From the NCBI RefSeq assembly GCF_030144325.1, contig NZ_CP126307.1:2232001-2296000 (forward strand): a stretch of 64,000 nt of DNA. Reading direction: 5' to 3'. Of this stretch, positions 26,428 to 34,321 are shown piece by piece (the first letter of the stretch is position 1; the number at the start of each line of letters is the position of its first letter). The notes below the pieces were generated by a model. That model made no database searches. It was not told the origin of the DNA and saw only the letters and a list, made by a program, of their open reading frames with translations. The position numbers and the translations under genes are program-made. This DNA comes from Bosea vestrisii. Lineage in GTDB: Bacteria; Pseudomonadota; Alphaproteobacteria; Rhizobiales; Beijerinckiaceae.

Positions 26428-28326
26428 TCAGACCCCGACTCCGAACCGTTCGCCCCAGATGCCGAGATTGACGATCCGCCAGAGCAGGAAATCGACAGGC
26501 TTGCGGCCGTCCAGCATATCGGCCGCGAGCGCACGCACGCCATCGGCATTGAATAGGCCGGGATAGCGCGCCAGCGTCGCCTCGACGCCATCGTTCATCA
26601 TCCCCTTCAGCGGCCCGCGGAACCAGGCCTGCTCAGGCGTCGCGAAGCCGAGCTTGTCCCGTCGCTGAAGTACCTCTGGCGGCAGAATCGCCTCCATGGC
26701 GCGGCGCAGCACGCGCTTGGTGTCGCCGCCGACGATCTTGTGGTCATTGCCGAGCGCCAGGCTGAACTCAACCAGCGGATGATCGAGGAACGGGACACGC
26801 GCCTCGATCGCATGCGCCATCGAGTTGCGGTCCTCCCAGTGCAACAGCATCGACAGGTTGGAGCCATAGGTCAGGTTCATGCACAACGTCCGCAGATCCG
26901 TGACCGGCGGCAGCCCGAGTTCGGTGCGGGCGCGCTCGAAGGCCGTACTGCCGGCTCCCTGTTCGCGGAGCAACTCGCCACCGAGCCAGTCATGCTGGGT
27001 CAGCGCCCTGTGCCGGTTGCGCAGCATGCCGGCGAGGCTTGTCGGCAGCAGCGGGATCAGCGCATGCTTCGCTTGCTGCGCGATCGGCACGCCGTGCCAA
27101 GCTTGGCGCTTCTGCATGGTATCCAGCGCCTCGGCCAGTCTGAGCTGCTTGATCAGCCCCGCCAAATGGAAAGAGAAGCTGTGATGGTAGCCGCCGAGTT
27201 GTTCGTCGGCGCCCTGCCCGTCCAGCATCACCTTGACACCGACGCGGCGCGCCTCCTCGAACACGCACCATTGCGCAAAGATAGAAGTCGAGCCGAAGGG
27301 CTCATCCTGATGCCAGGTGATATCCGAGGCGCGCGCGAACACCTCCTCCGCCTTCGGGAAGATGAAGTGCGGCTGCGTATGCGCATGCGCCACCACCGAA
27401 TCCATGAACGACTTCTCGTCAACACTCTTCTCGGCGTAGCAGGCCGAAACGGTGTTGACCTTCGATCCGCCGGCCCCCGAGTGCATCATGCCGGACATCA
27501 GGCAGACGATCGCCGAGGAATCGAGCCCGCCCGACAGGCAGGAACCGACCGGAACGTCGGAGCGCAGATGCAGCTTGACCGCCTCCGCCAGCATCTCGCG
27601 GAAGCGCTCGGCCGCCTCGCTCTCGCTGATCGTGATCTCGCCGGCCGTCGCGGGATACCAGCGCCGGACCGGCGCGGCGAGCACGCCATCGCGGCTGGCG
27701 TCGATCGTAACGCATTCGCCGCCGCGGAGCTGAACGACACCTTCGAACATCGTCTCGGCGGTATGGTCGGAAACACCCGAAGCGAGAAAATCATGTACCC
27801 GGGCGATGTTCATCCGCCCGGAGACGCCGGGTAGACCGAGCAATTGCTTGATCTCGGAAGCGAAAGCGCCGCCGCGGGGCGTCGCAGCGAAATAGAGCGG
27901 CTTGATGCCGTAGCGATCACGCGCGGCGAACAGCCTTTTGTCGCGATCGTCCCAGATCACGAAGGCGAACATGCCGCGCAGCCGCGGCAGCGCCTCCTCG
28001 CCCCAGAGCATGTAGGCGCGCAGCAGCACTTCTGAATCGGACTCGCTGGCGAAAACCTCGCCCTTCGCCCGCATTTCCTCGCGCAGCTCGATGTAATTGT
28101 AGATCTCGCCGTTGAAGACGAGCTGGTAACGGCCTGACGCATCAGCCATCGGCTGCAGGCCGGCATCGGAGACGTCGATGATCGCAAGCCGGCGATGGCC
28201 GAGCGCGACGGGACCGGCGGCGCTGGCATAGGTCTGCCAGCCGCCGCCATCCGGGCCGCGATGCGCGACGATGTCGATCCGCGCGCGCTCAGGCTCGAAC
28301 CCTATAGATGCAAACAGCCCGCACAT
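26428..28326 (-). CDS. Asparagine synthase-like glutamine amidotransferase (AsnB family)
   Basis: A 632-residue two-domain enzyme. The N-terminus MCGLFAS provides the Ntn nucleophile Cys at position 2, and HRGPDGGGWQTYA and FNGEIYNYIEL belong to the glutaminase domain. The synthetase domain has the PP-loop SCLSGGLDSSAIVCLM near residue 255 and RVPFLDHPLVEFSLAL. Family members in O-antigen and capsule loci amidate uronic acids rather than make asparagine. That role fits here, given the predicted uronic acid, but free asparagine synthesis cannot be excluded. The gene lies upstream of the YdcF-like gene. Confidence 0.9.
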   Translation of the reverse strand: MCGLFASIGFEPERARIDIVAHRGPDGGGWQTYASAAGPVALGHRRLAIIDVSDAGLQPMADASGRYQLVFNGEIYNYIELREEMRAKGEVFASESDSEVLLRAYMLWGEEALPRLRGMFAFVIWDDRDKRLFAARDRYGIKPLYFAATPRGGAFASEIKQLLGLPGVSGRMNIARVHDFLASGVSDHTAETMFEGVVQLRGGECVTIDASRDGVLAAPVRRWYPATAGEITISESEAAERFREMLAEAVKLHLRSDVPVGSCLSGGLDSSAIVCLMSGMMHSGAGGSKVNTVSACYAEKSVDEKSFMDSVVAHAHTQPHFIFPKAEEVFARASDITWHQDEPFGSTSIFAQWCVFEEARRVGVKVMLDGQGADEQLGGYHHSFSFHLAGLIKQLRLAEALDTMQKRQAWHGVPIAQQAKHALIPLLPTSLAGMLRNRHRALTQHDWLGGELLREQGAGSTAFERARTELGLPPVTDLRTLCMNLTYGSNLSMLLHWEDRNSMAHAIEARVPFLDHPLVEFSLALGNDHKIVGGDTKRVLRRAMEAILPPEVLQRRDKLGFATPEQAWFRGPLKGMMNDGVEATLARYPGLFNADGVRALAADMLDGRKPVDFLLWRIVNLGIWGERFGVGV

Positions 28327-28415
28327 CGCGCTCTCGGTCCCCGCTCGGCACGTGGCTCTCTTATCTGAGGAGGCGCGCCGGCAAAAGCCCGGGCCATTCC
28401 AGCAAAGTCGCAGCC

Positions 28416-29861
28416 CTACAGCTCGGCGTCGATTGCAAGGTAGCTGCCGCTGCCGGCTGTAGTCAGCAAAGCGGGGTAGGAGGTACCGGCAGCAAGGGCT
28501 GCCGAGGTCAGGATCAACGACAGCATCGTGCCGTGGGCCGCGCTACTGGCGACACCGGTCACCACACCATCAGAGAAGACGCGACGGTTGAGCCCGGAAT
28601 GAGTCACGCTGGGGCTGCTCGTCCGCAACGCCGCCGGCAAGGCGATGCAGACCGACAGCTCACCGGTGTCGATCAGCTGTCCCGCTGCCAAGCGCACACC
28701 GGCCGCACCAGGCCGTATCACATGACAATAGCGCGCCGCCAGCCAGCTCTCCTCGGGACGGGGCTGCCACGGCGTCGCCCCCGTTCCGAGCTCCAGCTTG
28801 ACGCGGCCGAAGCTGGCGGAACCGGCTCCGCTCCGGGCGAGCCTGACTGCGATGTTGCCGGTATCGCCCGCGGCGGTGGTCAGTGTTACGCTGCGCCGGC
28901 CGGTGCCAGCGGTAATTGTTCCGCTGGCCGAGCCGACGGTGACCGCCAGGTCCTGCGTCGGCGCTTCGACAGAGAGCGTGACGGTCGTCGAAGCCAGGGA
29001 CGCCATGCCCCAGAACGCCCGCTCGACCAGCTGCGTAATCTCGCCGGACGCCAGCGTCAGGACATCGCCAGCGAGCGTCATGCTGCTGGCGCCGCTCGCT
29101 TTCCAGCGATCATGGCCATAGGCACCCGCCGCCAGTGCACCCCCGGCGAAAGCGCGCTGATTGATCTGGAAGTCGCCGTTGATCAGCAGATTCGGCCGTG
29201 GCGCCTCCCGCGCCCAGGCGCTGGCCGGCAGGGTGACAAGACCGCTCGTCCGGTCCACGACCAATGCCTCGGTCCAGCTCGTGCCGTCCGGGCTGACCTT
29301 GATCCGGAACTGGTCGTCGCCGGTAAGGCCGATCTCGGCCCGGCCGGAGAAACCGTCCTGGAACAGGAGGCTCGCCGTCCGCGACGCATTTGCCTTGTTG
29401 AGCTTCACCCGATGATCAGTGCCGGCATGGTTGAACAGGCTGGCATCGGCTGCGACGGCGAAGCGGTTAGTCGTGTCGGCCGTCGCGTTGACGCCCCAGA
29501 GCGCAGCACCAAGGCTGCTTTCCGGCTGCGAGCGCCGCCATTGCGTGCCGGTCCAGACATGGTGCTCCGCCTCGTCGCTCACCCAGGCCTGCCAGCCGGC
29601 GCGTGGCGGAAGGAAGCTCCAGGCACCGTCCTCGAAGATGGCGAGATCGTCCTGATGCCCGGCAAAAACGCCGGTGCCGTCAGCAGGCACAATGTAGGCG
29701 GAGGTTTCCTCGGGAGCCGACGGCGGCACGGTCTGCGTCCGGCTGGCGACGACGAGATGCACCAGCGCGTCGAGCCGCATCAGCGCATCGTTGTGGGTGA
29801 CGTGTTTCTGCGCCTGCCCGGCGGCGAGCAGGGGCAGGCCTAGACGCGGCGTATCGCTCAT
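28416..29861 (-). CDS. DUF2793 phage-tail-like protein
   Basis: A 481-residue protein. The N-terminal 150 residues are the DUF2793 domain: TPRLGLPLLAAGQAQKHVTH, then ALVHLVVASRT, and a segment rich in Trp (WAWVSDEAEHHVWTG-like). The middle repeats short beta-strand patterns and includes PNLLINGDFQINQRAF, common in tail-fibre and carbohydrate-binding proteins. There is no signal peptide. The ATG at 29861 is preferred over one 14 codons upstream because the domain begins there and GAGG precedes it. DUF2793 occurs in alphaproteobacterial phages and gene transfer agents. No other phage gene is nearby, which makes its position inside a polysaccharide locus odd. Confidence 0.82.
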   Translation of the reverse strand: MSDTPRLGLPLLAAGQAQKHVTHNDALMRLDALVHLVVASRTQTVPPSAPEETSAYIVPADGTGVFAGHQDDLAIFEDGAWSFLPPRAGWQAWVSDEAEHHVWTGTQWRRSQPESSLGAALWGVNATADTTNRFAVAADASLFNHAGTDHRVKLNKANASRTASLLFQDGFSGRAEIGLTGDDQFRIKVSPDGTSWTEALVVDRTSGLVTLPASAWAREAPRPNLLINGDFQINQRAFAGGALAAGAYGHDRWKASGASSMTLAGDVLTLASGEITQLVERAFWGMASLASTTVTLSVEAPTQDLAVTVGSASGTITAGTGRRSVTLTTAAGDTGNIAVRLARSGAGSASFGRVKLELGTGATPWQPRPEESWLAARYCHVIRPGAAGVRLAAGQLIDTGELSVCIALPAALRTSSPSVTHSGLNRRVFSDGVVTGVASSAAHGTMLSLILTSAALAAGTSYPALLTTAGSGSYLAIDAEL

Positions 29862-29967
29862 GGAGCCTCGCAGGATCGGAGCGGCGCGCAGGGTACGCGC
29901 CATGCCGGCCGATTATGCGGGCGCCGGAAGCAGCGGGGATCGATTGCGATTCTATCCCCGTCTCAAC

Positions 29968-31800
29968 TCAGTCGAGCTCGAACGCGTCCTTGTAGTCGAG
30001 CTTCAGCGCCGGATCCTGATCCTCTTTCCGCAGCAGGCAATTGCCGACGACGAGCAATTCGATTTCCGAGCCCATGAAGCAGCGGAAGGCATCGCCCGGC
30101 GAGCAGACGATCGGCTCGCCACGGACGTTGAAGGAGGTGTTGACCACCACCGGGCAGCCGGTCAGCGCCTTGAAGCGCGAGATCAGCTGATGATAGCGCG
30201 GATTGGTGTCTTCATGGACCGTCTGGATGCGGGCCGAATAGTCGACATGGGTGACGGCGGGGATGGTCGAGCGCGGCACGTTCAGCTTGTCGATGCCGAA
30301 CAGCGCCTTCTCCTCCGCTGTCATCTCGCGGCGCAGCTCCTCGCGCACATCGGCGACCAGCAGCATGTAGGGCGAGTCGCCGTCGAGCTCGAACCAGTCG
30401 GCGACGTCCTCGCGCAGCACCGAGGGCGCGAAGGGCCGGAAGCTCTCGCGGTACTTCACCTTGAGATTGAGCGTCTTCTGCATCGCCGGCGAGCGTGGAT
30501 CGCCAAGGATCGAGCGGCCACCGAGCGCGCGCGGGCCGAACTCCATCCGGCCCTGCATCCAGCCGATCGCCTTGCCGTCGGCAAGACCCTGCGCCGTCGC
30601 CTCGATCAGCACCGTCTCGTCCAGGACATCGAACTTGGCGCCGGCGGCCGTCAGCTCGGCCTCGATCTCAGCCTGACTGAACTCCGGCCCGAGATAGCTG
30701 CCGCGCATGGCGTCACCCGTGGCGGGCACCGCGCGCGGCTGGCCATGGAAGAGGTGATAGCCAGCGAGCGCGGCTCCGAGCGCTCCGCCAGCATCGCCCG
30801 CCGCCGGCTGGATCCAGAGCCCGTCGAAGAGGCCCTCGCGCAGCAGCTTGCCATTGGCGACGCAGTTCAAGGCGACGCCGCCGGCGAGACAGAGGTTCTT
30901 CTGCCCGGTTTCGGCGCGAATGGAGCGCGCCAGCCGGAGCACGATCTCCTCGGTCACCGCCTGCACCGAGGCGGCCATGTCCATGTGGAACTGCGTCAGC
31001 AATTGCTCGGGGCCACGCACCGGCTCGCCGAACAAAGCGGCGAACTTGTCGTTGGTCATGGTCAGGCCGACGCCGTAATTGAAATAGCTCTGGTCGAGCT
31101 GGAAGGAACCGTCGTCCTTCAGATCGACCAGCGTCTCCAGCATCCGCTTGGCGAAGCGCGGCTCGCCATAGGGCGCGAGCCCCATCACCTTGTATTCGCC
31201 GGAATTGACCTTGAAGCCGATGTAATAGGTCACGGCAGAGTAGAGCAGCCCGAGCGAATGCGGGAAATGCAGCTCCTTGTGGACCTTGAGGTCGCTGCCC
31301 TTGCCGATGGCGAGCGTCATCGTCGCCCATTCGCCGACCCCGTCCATGGTCAGCACCGCCGCCTCCTCGAAAGGCGAGGGATAGAAGGCCGAGGCCGCAT
31401 GCGAGAGATGGTGTTCCGTGAAGAGCAGCTTCTCGATGTCGAAGCCGGGTGAGAGCTTCTTCAACTCCTTGGCGATGATCTGCTTCTGGAACAGCTTCTC
31501 GCGCAGCCAGAGCGGCATCGCCATGCGGAACGAGGTGAAGCCGCGGGGCGCAAAGGAGAGATAGGTCTCGAGCAGCCGCTCAAACTTGATGAAGGGCTTG
31601 TCGTAGAAGACGACCGCATCGAGTTCATCGAGCCCGCAGCCAGCGACCGAGAGGCAGTATTCGACCGCGTGCTTGGGGAACTCGGCGTCGTGCTTCCGCC
31701 GCGTGAAGCGCTCCTCCTGCGCCGCCGCCTCGATCCGCCCGTCGATGACGAGCGCAGCCGCGCTGTCATGATAGAGCCCCGATATTCCGAGAATGCGCAT
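29968..31800 (-). CDS. Carbamoyltransferase (NodU/CmcH family)
   Basis: A 610-residue enzyme that transfers a carbamoyl group from carbamoyl phosphate, via an adenylate, to a hydroxyl. It begins MRILGISGLYHDSAAALVID. The Kae1-like N-terminal domain has the metal-binding HHLSHAASAFYPSPF and GEYKVMGLAPYGEP. The C-terminal YrdC-like domain has MEFGPRALGGRSILGDPR and VVNTSFNVRGEPIVCSPGDA. A longer upstream frame exists, but the ATG at 31800 begins family sequence and follows a small gene by 14 bp. In this locus it probably carbamoylates a glycan sugar, as NodU does on Nod factors. Confidence 0.94.
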   Translation of the reverse strand: MRILGISGLYHDSAAALVIDGRIEAAAQEERFTRRKHDAEFPKHAVEYCLSVAGCGLDELDAVVFYDKPFIKFERLLETYLSFAPRGFTSFRMAMPLWLREKLFQKQIIAKELKKLSPGFDIEKLLFTEHHLSHAASAFYPSPFEEAAVLTMDGVGEWATMTLAIGKGSDLKVHKELHFPHSLGLLYSAVTYYIGFKVNSGEYKVMGLAPYGEPRFAKRMLETLVDLKDDGSFQLDQSYFNYGVGLTMTNDKFAALFGEPVRGPEQLLTQFHMDMAASVQAVTEEIVLRLARSIRAETGQKNLCLAGGVALNCVANGKLLREGLFDGLWIQPAAGDAGGALGAALAGYHLFHGQPRAVPATGDAMRGSYLGPEFSQAEIEAELTAAGAKFDVLDETVLIEATAQGLADGKAIGWMQGRMEFGPRALGGRSILGDPRSPAMQKTLNLKVKYRESFRPFAPSVLREDVADWFELDGDSPYMLLVADVREELRREMTAEEKALFGIDKLNVPRSTIPAVTHVDYSARIQTVHEDTNPRYHQLISRFKALTGCPVVVNTSFNVRGEPIVCSPGDAFRCFMGSEIELLVVGNCLLRKEDQDPALKLDYKDAFELD

Positions 31801-31814
31801 CGCAGCCGGGACGC

Positions 31815-31964
31815 TCAGAACAGCGTGTAGATGAAGGGCGCGATTGCGCTGCCCTTGGTCAGGAACAGCAGGCCGCCGAGCAGCACGCACATCAAGAGGA
31901 TCGGCACCAGCCAGAACTTCTTTCGCGCCGCCATGAAGCGGAAGAACTCGCGCAGGAACGACAT
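31815..31964 (-). CDS. DUF5989-like small membrane protein next to the carbamoyltransferase
   Basis: A 49-residue protein, MSFLREFFRFMAARKKFW onward, with a basic N-terminus and one membrane segment (LVPILLMCVLLGGLLFL), ending in IAPFIYTLF. It lies 14 bp upstream of the carbamoyltransferase start and 13 bp downstream of the SxtJ-like gene. Small proteins with this layout (DUF5989) regularly accompany carbamoyltransferases and SxtJ; the family name is from memory. It is easily missed by gene callers. Its role is unknown; tethering the transferase at the membrane is a guess. Confidence 0.8.
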   Translation of the reverse strand: MSFLREFFRFMAARKKFWLVPILLMCVLLGGLLFLTKGSAIAPFIYTLF

Positions 31965-31977
31965 TGGCCTATCCAGG

Positions 31978-32415
31978 TCAGAATTGATCTTTCATCGAGA
32001 CCGGCTCCGGTCCCGGCGGATCGCGGACGATCCAGTAGCTCTTCGCCTCAGGCTGCTTCTTCAGCCGGAGGAAATCCTTGCCGACGAGCCGGGCGACGAA
32101 GGCCATCGGCGTGAAGACGAGGAAGAACAGGATGCCGAGCACGATCGGGTTGATGATCATGGCCAGCAGCAGGCCAAACTTCATCCAGAGCTTGTTCAGC
32201 GGCGCGAGCACCACCGGCCGGATCAGCGCGACCGCGAGGAAGCCGGCTGCAACCAGTCCGAGCCAGGGCCAGGCCCGGCCGTGGTGCCAGAGATTGTAGA
32301 GGCCGATCAGCGCGAAGACGGCCGCAAAGACGAAGCCGAAGGAACGATCGCTCGATCCTTCGGTGTCGTCATGGCCGGCTCCGGCCCCAAATTCGTGATG
32401 GACGCCCTTCGACAA
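31978..32415 (-). CDS. SxtJ family membrane protein
   Basis: A 145-residue protein with three to four hydrophobic segments (FVFAAVFALIGLYNLW, PWLGLVAAGFLAVALI, FGLLLAMIINPIVLGILFFL) and the end KQPEAKSYWIVRDPP, which matches the SxtJ family named after the saxitoxin cluster. The frame is open to 32493, but a TTG at 32415 with AGGAG about 8 bp upstream is the best-supported start. It is the first gene of a three-gene set, SxtJ-like, DUF5989-like and carbamoyltransferase, seen together in many genomes. Its biochemical role is not established. Confidence 0.78.
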   Translation of the reverse strand: MSKGVHHEFGAGAGHDDTEGSSDRSFGFVFAAVFALIGLYNLWHHGRAWPWLGLVAAGFLAVALIRPVVLAPLNKLWMKFGLLLAMIINPIVLGILFFLVFTPMAFVARLVGKDFLRLKKQPEAKSYWIVRDPPGPEPVSMKDQF

Positions 32416-32499
32416 GCCGCCGCTCCTGTTCAGGCGGCATCCTCTAGGCGATCCGGGGGCGAAGGTACAGGGTATGGCAACCGAGCTCTTCAACGAGCA

Positions 32500-32597
32500 G
32501 TCGTCCCGGGCGACCGCAGGGAGACCCGGGATCCATTCCGGAACGGTTCAGGAATGGATCCCGGATCGGCGCGGCTTCGCCGCTTGTCCGGGATGAC
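32500..32597. repeat. Extragenic palindromic element with GTCGT...ATGAC ends
   Basis: Outer arms 32500-32509 and 32588-32597 pair with one mismatch. An inner perfect pair, GGGATCCATTCC at 32528-32539 with GGAATGGATCCC at 32551-32562, lies inside. It sits between two minus-strand genes and could act as a terminator or be a mobile REP-like sequence. Three more elements in this window share the end sequence. Confidence 0.7.
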
Positions 32598-32622
32598 CAA
32601 ATACCTGGCGACCCAATAGGCC

Positions 32623-33399
32623 TCAGCTCAGCATCCGCGTATCGCCGCAGACCGAGATCTCCTGGCCGGAGATCGTCCTGGCGAAGGGCGAGGCCAGGAA
32701 GACGATCTGCCTGGCGATGTCCTTGGGATCGACGAACTGCTTGATCGAGACGCCGGCGAACAGCCGGTTGGTCATCTCGTCATGCGAGACGTTGAGCGAG
32801 CGCGCCTTGTTGGCGATCACGCTCTGGATGCGCGGCCCGTCGACGAGGCCGGGGCAGATCGCGTTCGCCCGGATGCCGAACTCGCCGAGCTCGGCCGAGA
32901 GCGCCTTGGTGAAGCCGATCACACCCCATTTCGCTGCGGCATAGGGCGATCGCAGCGGAAAACCGTGCTTGCCCGCCTGGCTGGAGAGATTGACGATCGA
33001 GGCATTCTTCGACTGCTTGAGGTGCTCGACCGCGAGCCGCGTGCAGTTGAACTGGCCGGTCAGGTCGATGGCGACGCAGGAATCCCAGTCCTCAGGCGCG
33101 ATTTCGTCGACGCGGCCGGTCGGCCCGGCGATGCCGGCATTGTTGACGAGGCAGTCGAGCCCGCCGAGCGCGGCCAGCGTCTCCTCGAACAGCCGCGCCA
33201 CCGCCTTGCGGTCGGAGACGTCGCAGACCGAGCGCGTGATCGCCGGATCGCTCTCAGCCATCTCGGCGAGCGCCTTCTCGTCGACGTCGCAGATATGAAC
33301 CCTGGCGCCCTCCGCCGCGAAGGCGCGGGCCGTCGCGCGGCCGATACCATTGGCGCCCGCCGTCACCAGCACGCGCAGGCCCTTGATCGTCAGATCCAT
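32623..33399 (-). CDS. SDR family oxidoreductase
   Basis: A 258-residue classical short-chain dehydrogenase. The cofactor motif is VTAGANGIGRATARAFA, the structural motif is LVNNAGIAG, and the catalytic residues are Ser in IVNLSSQAGK and the YAAAK tetrad. Asp in HICDVDEKAL suggests NAD rather than NADP. It follows a GntR regulator gene on the same strand by 38 bp and is divergent from the ABC importer operon, so it is probably part of the same catabolic regulon. The substrate is unknown; oxidation of a hydroxyl group of the imported compound is likely. Confidence 0.9.
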   Translation of the reverse strand: MDLTIKGLRVLVTAGANGIGRATARAFAAEGARVHICDVDEKALAEMAESDPAITRSVCDVSDRKAVARLFEETLAALGGLDCLVNNAGIAGPTGRVDEIAPEDWDSCVAIDLTGQFNCTRLAVEHLKQSKNASIVNLSSQAGKHGFPLRSPYAAAKWGVIGFTKALSAELGEFGIRANAICPGLVDGPRIQSVIANKARSLNVSHDEMTNRLFAGVSIKQFVDPKDIARQIVFLASPFARTISGQEISVCGDTRMLS

Positions 33400-33437
33400 C
33401 GTTTCCGTCCCTTTTCCGTCGTTCTTCAGGCGACCGG

Positions 33438-34202
33438 CTACTCCGCCAGCCGCGCCGTCCGCTCGATATGCTCTGCCGCGGCGCTGATGTCCTCGACCAG
33501 CGCCTGCCTCGCCGCCACCGGATCGCGCCGCCGGAGGGCCTCCAGCAATTGCGCATGCGCGACGACGGCACTGCCGCCGTCGAGCCGCTTCGGCTCGTGC
33601 CGCATGTCGAGATTGAGGACTGGCCCCGCCTTGAGCCAGAGCCGCCCGATCATCTCGATCAGCGAGGGCATGCCGGCGGCTTCGTAGAGCGCGAAATGCA
33701 GGTCGCGATTGGCGCCGACCGCAGCGGCAGGATCCGGTGGGTCCGCCCTGGCCGCGGCCAGGAACGCCGCCTCATGTCGAGCGACCACGGCGATCTGCGC
33801 GTCGGTGATCACCTTCGTTGCTTCCTCGGCCGCAAAGCCCTCGACCACAAGCCTGATCCGGGTGAGCTCGCGGAACTGCGCCAAAGTCAGCACCGGCACC
33901 CGCACCGCCCGCCCCGGCAGGACTTCCAGCGCCTTGTCGGCGGCGAGCCGGCTCACCGCCTCGCGCACCGGCATCATCGAGACGCCAAGCGCCTCGGCGA
34001 CCCGGCGCAGCGAGAGCTTCTCGCCCGGCGCCAGCCGCCCGGCGATCAGCAGCGCCCGAAGCTCACCCGTGACCCGTTCGCCCAGCGTTTCGTGCTGGAG
34101 CGAGCCGACCTCGTCGAGCGCCGACACCTCTCCGACCTTCCCCATTCCGGGAGAGGCAGGCCGAGCTAACGGCACATCGGAGGGCTGGACTCGGGCAACC
34201 AT
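33438..34202 (-). CDS. GntR family transcriptional regulator, FCD type
   Basis: A 254-residue regulator. A winged helix-turn-helix follows a variable N-terminus: ETLGERVTGELRALLIAGRL, then LRRVAEALGVSMMPVREAVS. The C-terminal FCD domain is all-helical with likely metal-binding residues in NRDLHFALYEAAG and HAQLLEALRRRD. Regulators of this type usually repress a catabolic operon and are released by its substrate. The ATG at 34202 is used; a GTG at 34226 inside a palindrome is a less likely start. It is divergent from the importer genes, with a perfect palindrome between them. Confidence 0.9.
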   Translation of the reverse strand: MVARVQPSDVPLARPASPGMGKVGEVSALDEVGSLQHETLGERVTGELRALLIAGRLAPGEKLSLRRVAEALGVSMMPVREAVSRLAADKALEVLPGRAVRVPVLTLAQFRELTRIRLVVEGFAAEEATKVITDAQIAVVARHEAAFLAAARADPPDPAAAVGANRDLHFALYEAAGMPSLIEMIGRLWLKAGPVLNLDMRHEPKRLDGGSAVVAHAQLLEALRRRDPVAARQALVEDISAAAEHIERTARLAE

Positions 34203-34216
34203 GTCTGCCAACCTAA

Positions 34217-34228
34217 CTGTGATCACAG
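34217..34228. promoter_or_regulatory. Perfect 12-bp palindrome, candidate GntR operator
   Basis: The sequence CTGTGATCACAG is identical on both strands and lies 15 bp upstream of the GntR start and about 93 bp upstream of the binding-protein start. Its GT...AC half-sites fit the short palindromes bound by FCD-type GntR proteins. The position allows control of both divergent genes. Confidence 0.55.
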
Positions 34229-34321
34229 ATCACGACAAGCGGCTCCGAGGCCGCGCAACCAAGAATGACGATCGACGCAATCCGACGCCAAAGAGCGCGG
34301 GAAAGTTCTGGGAGGAACGGA

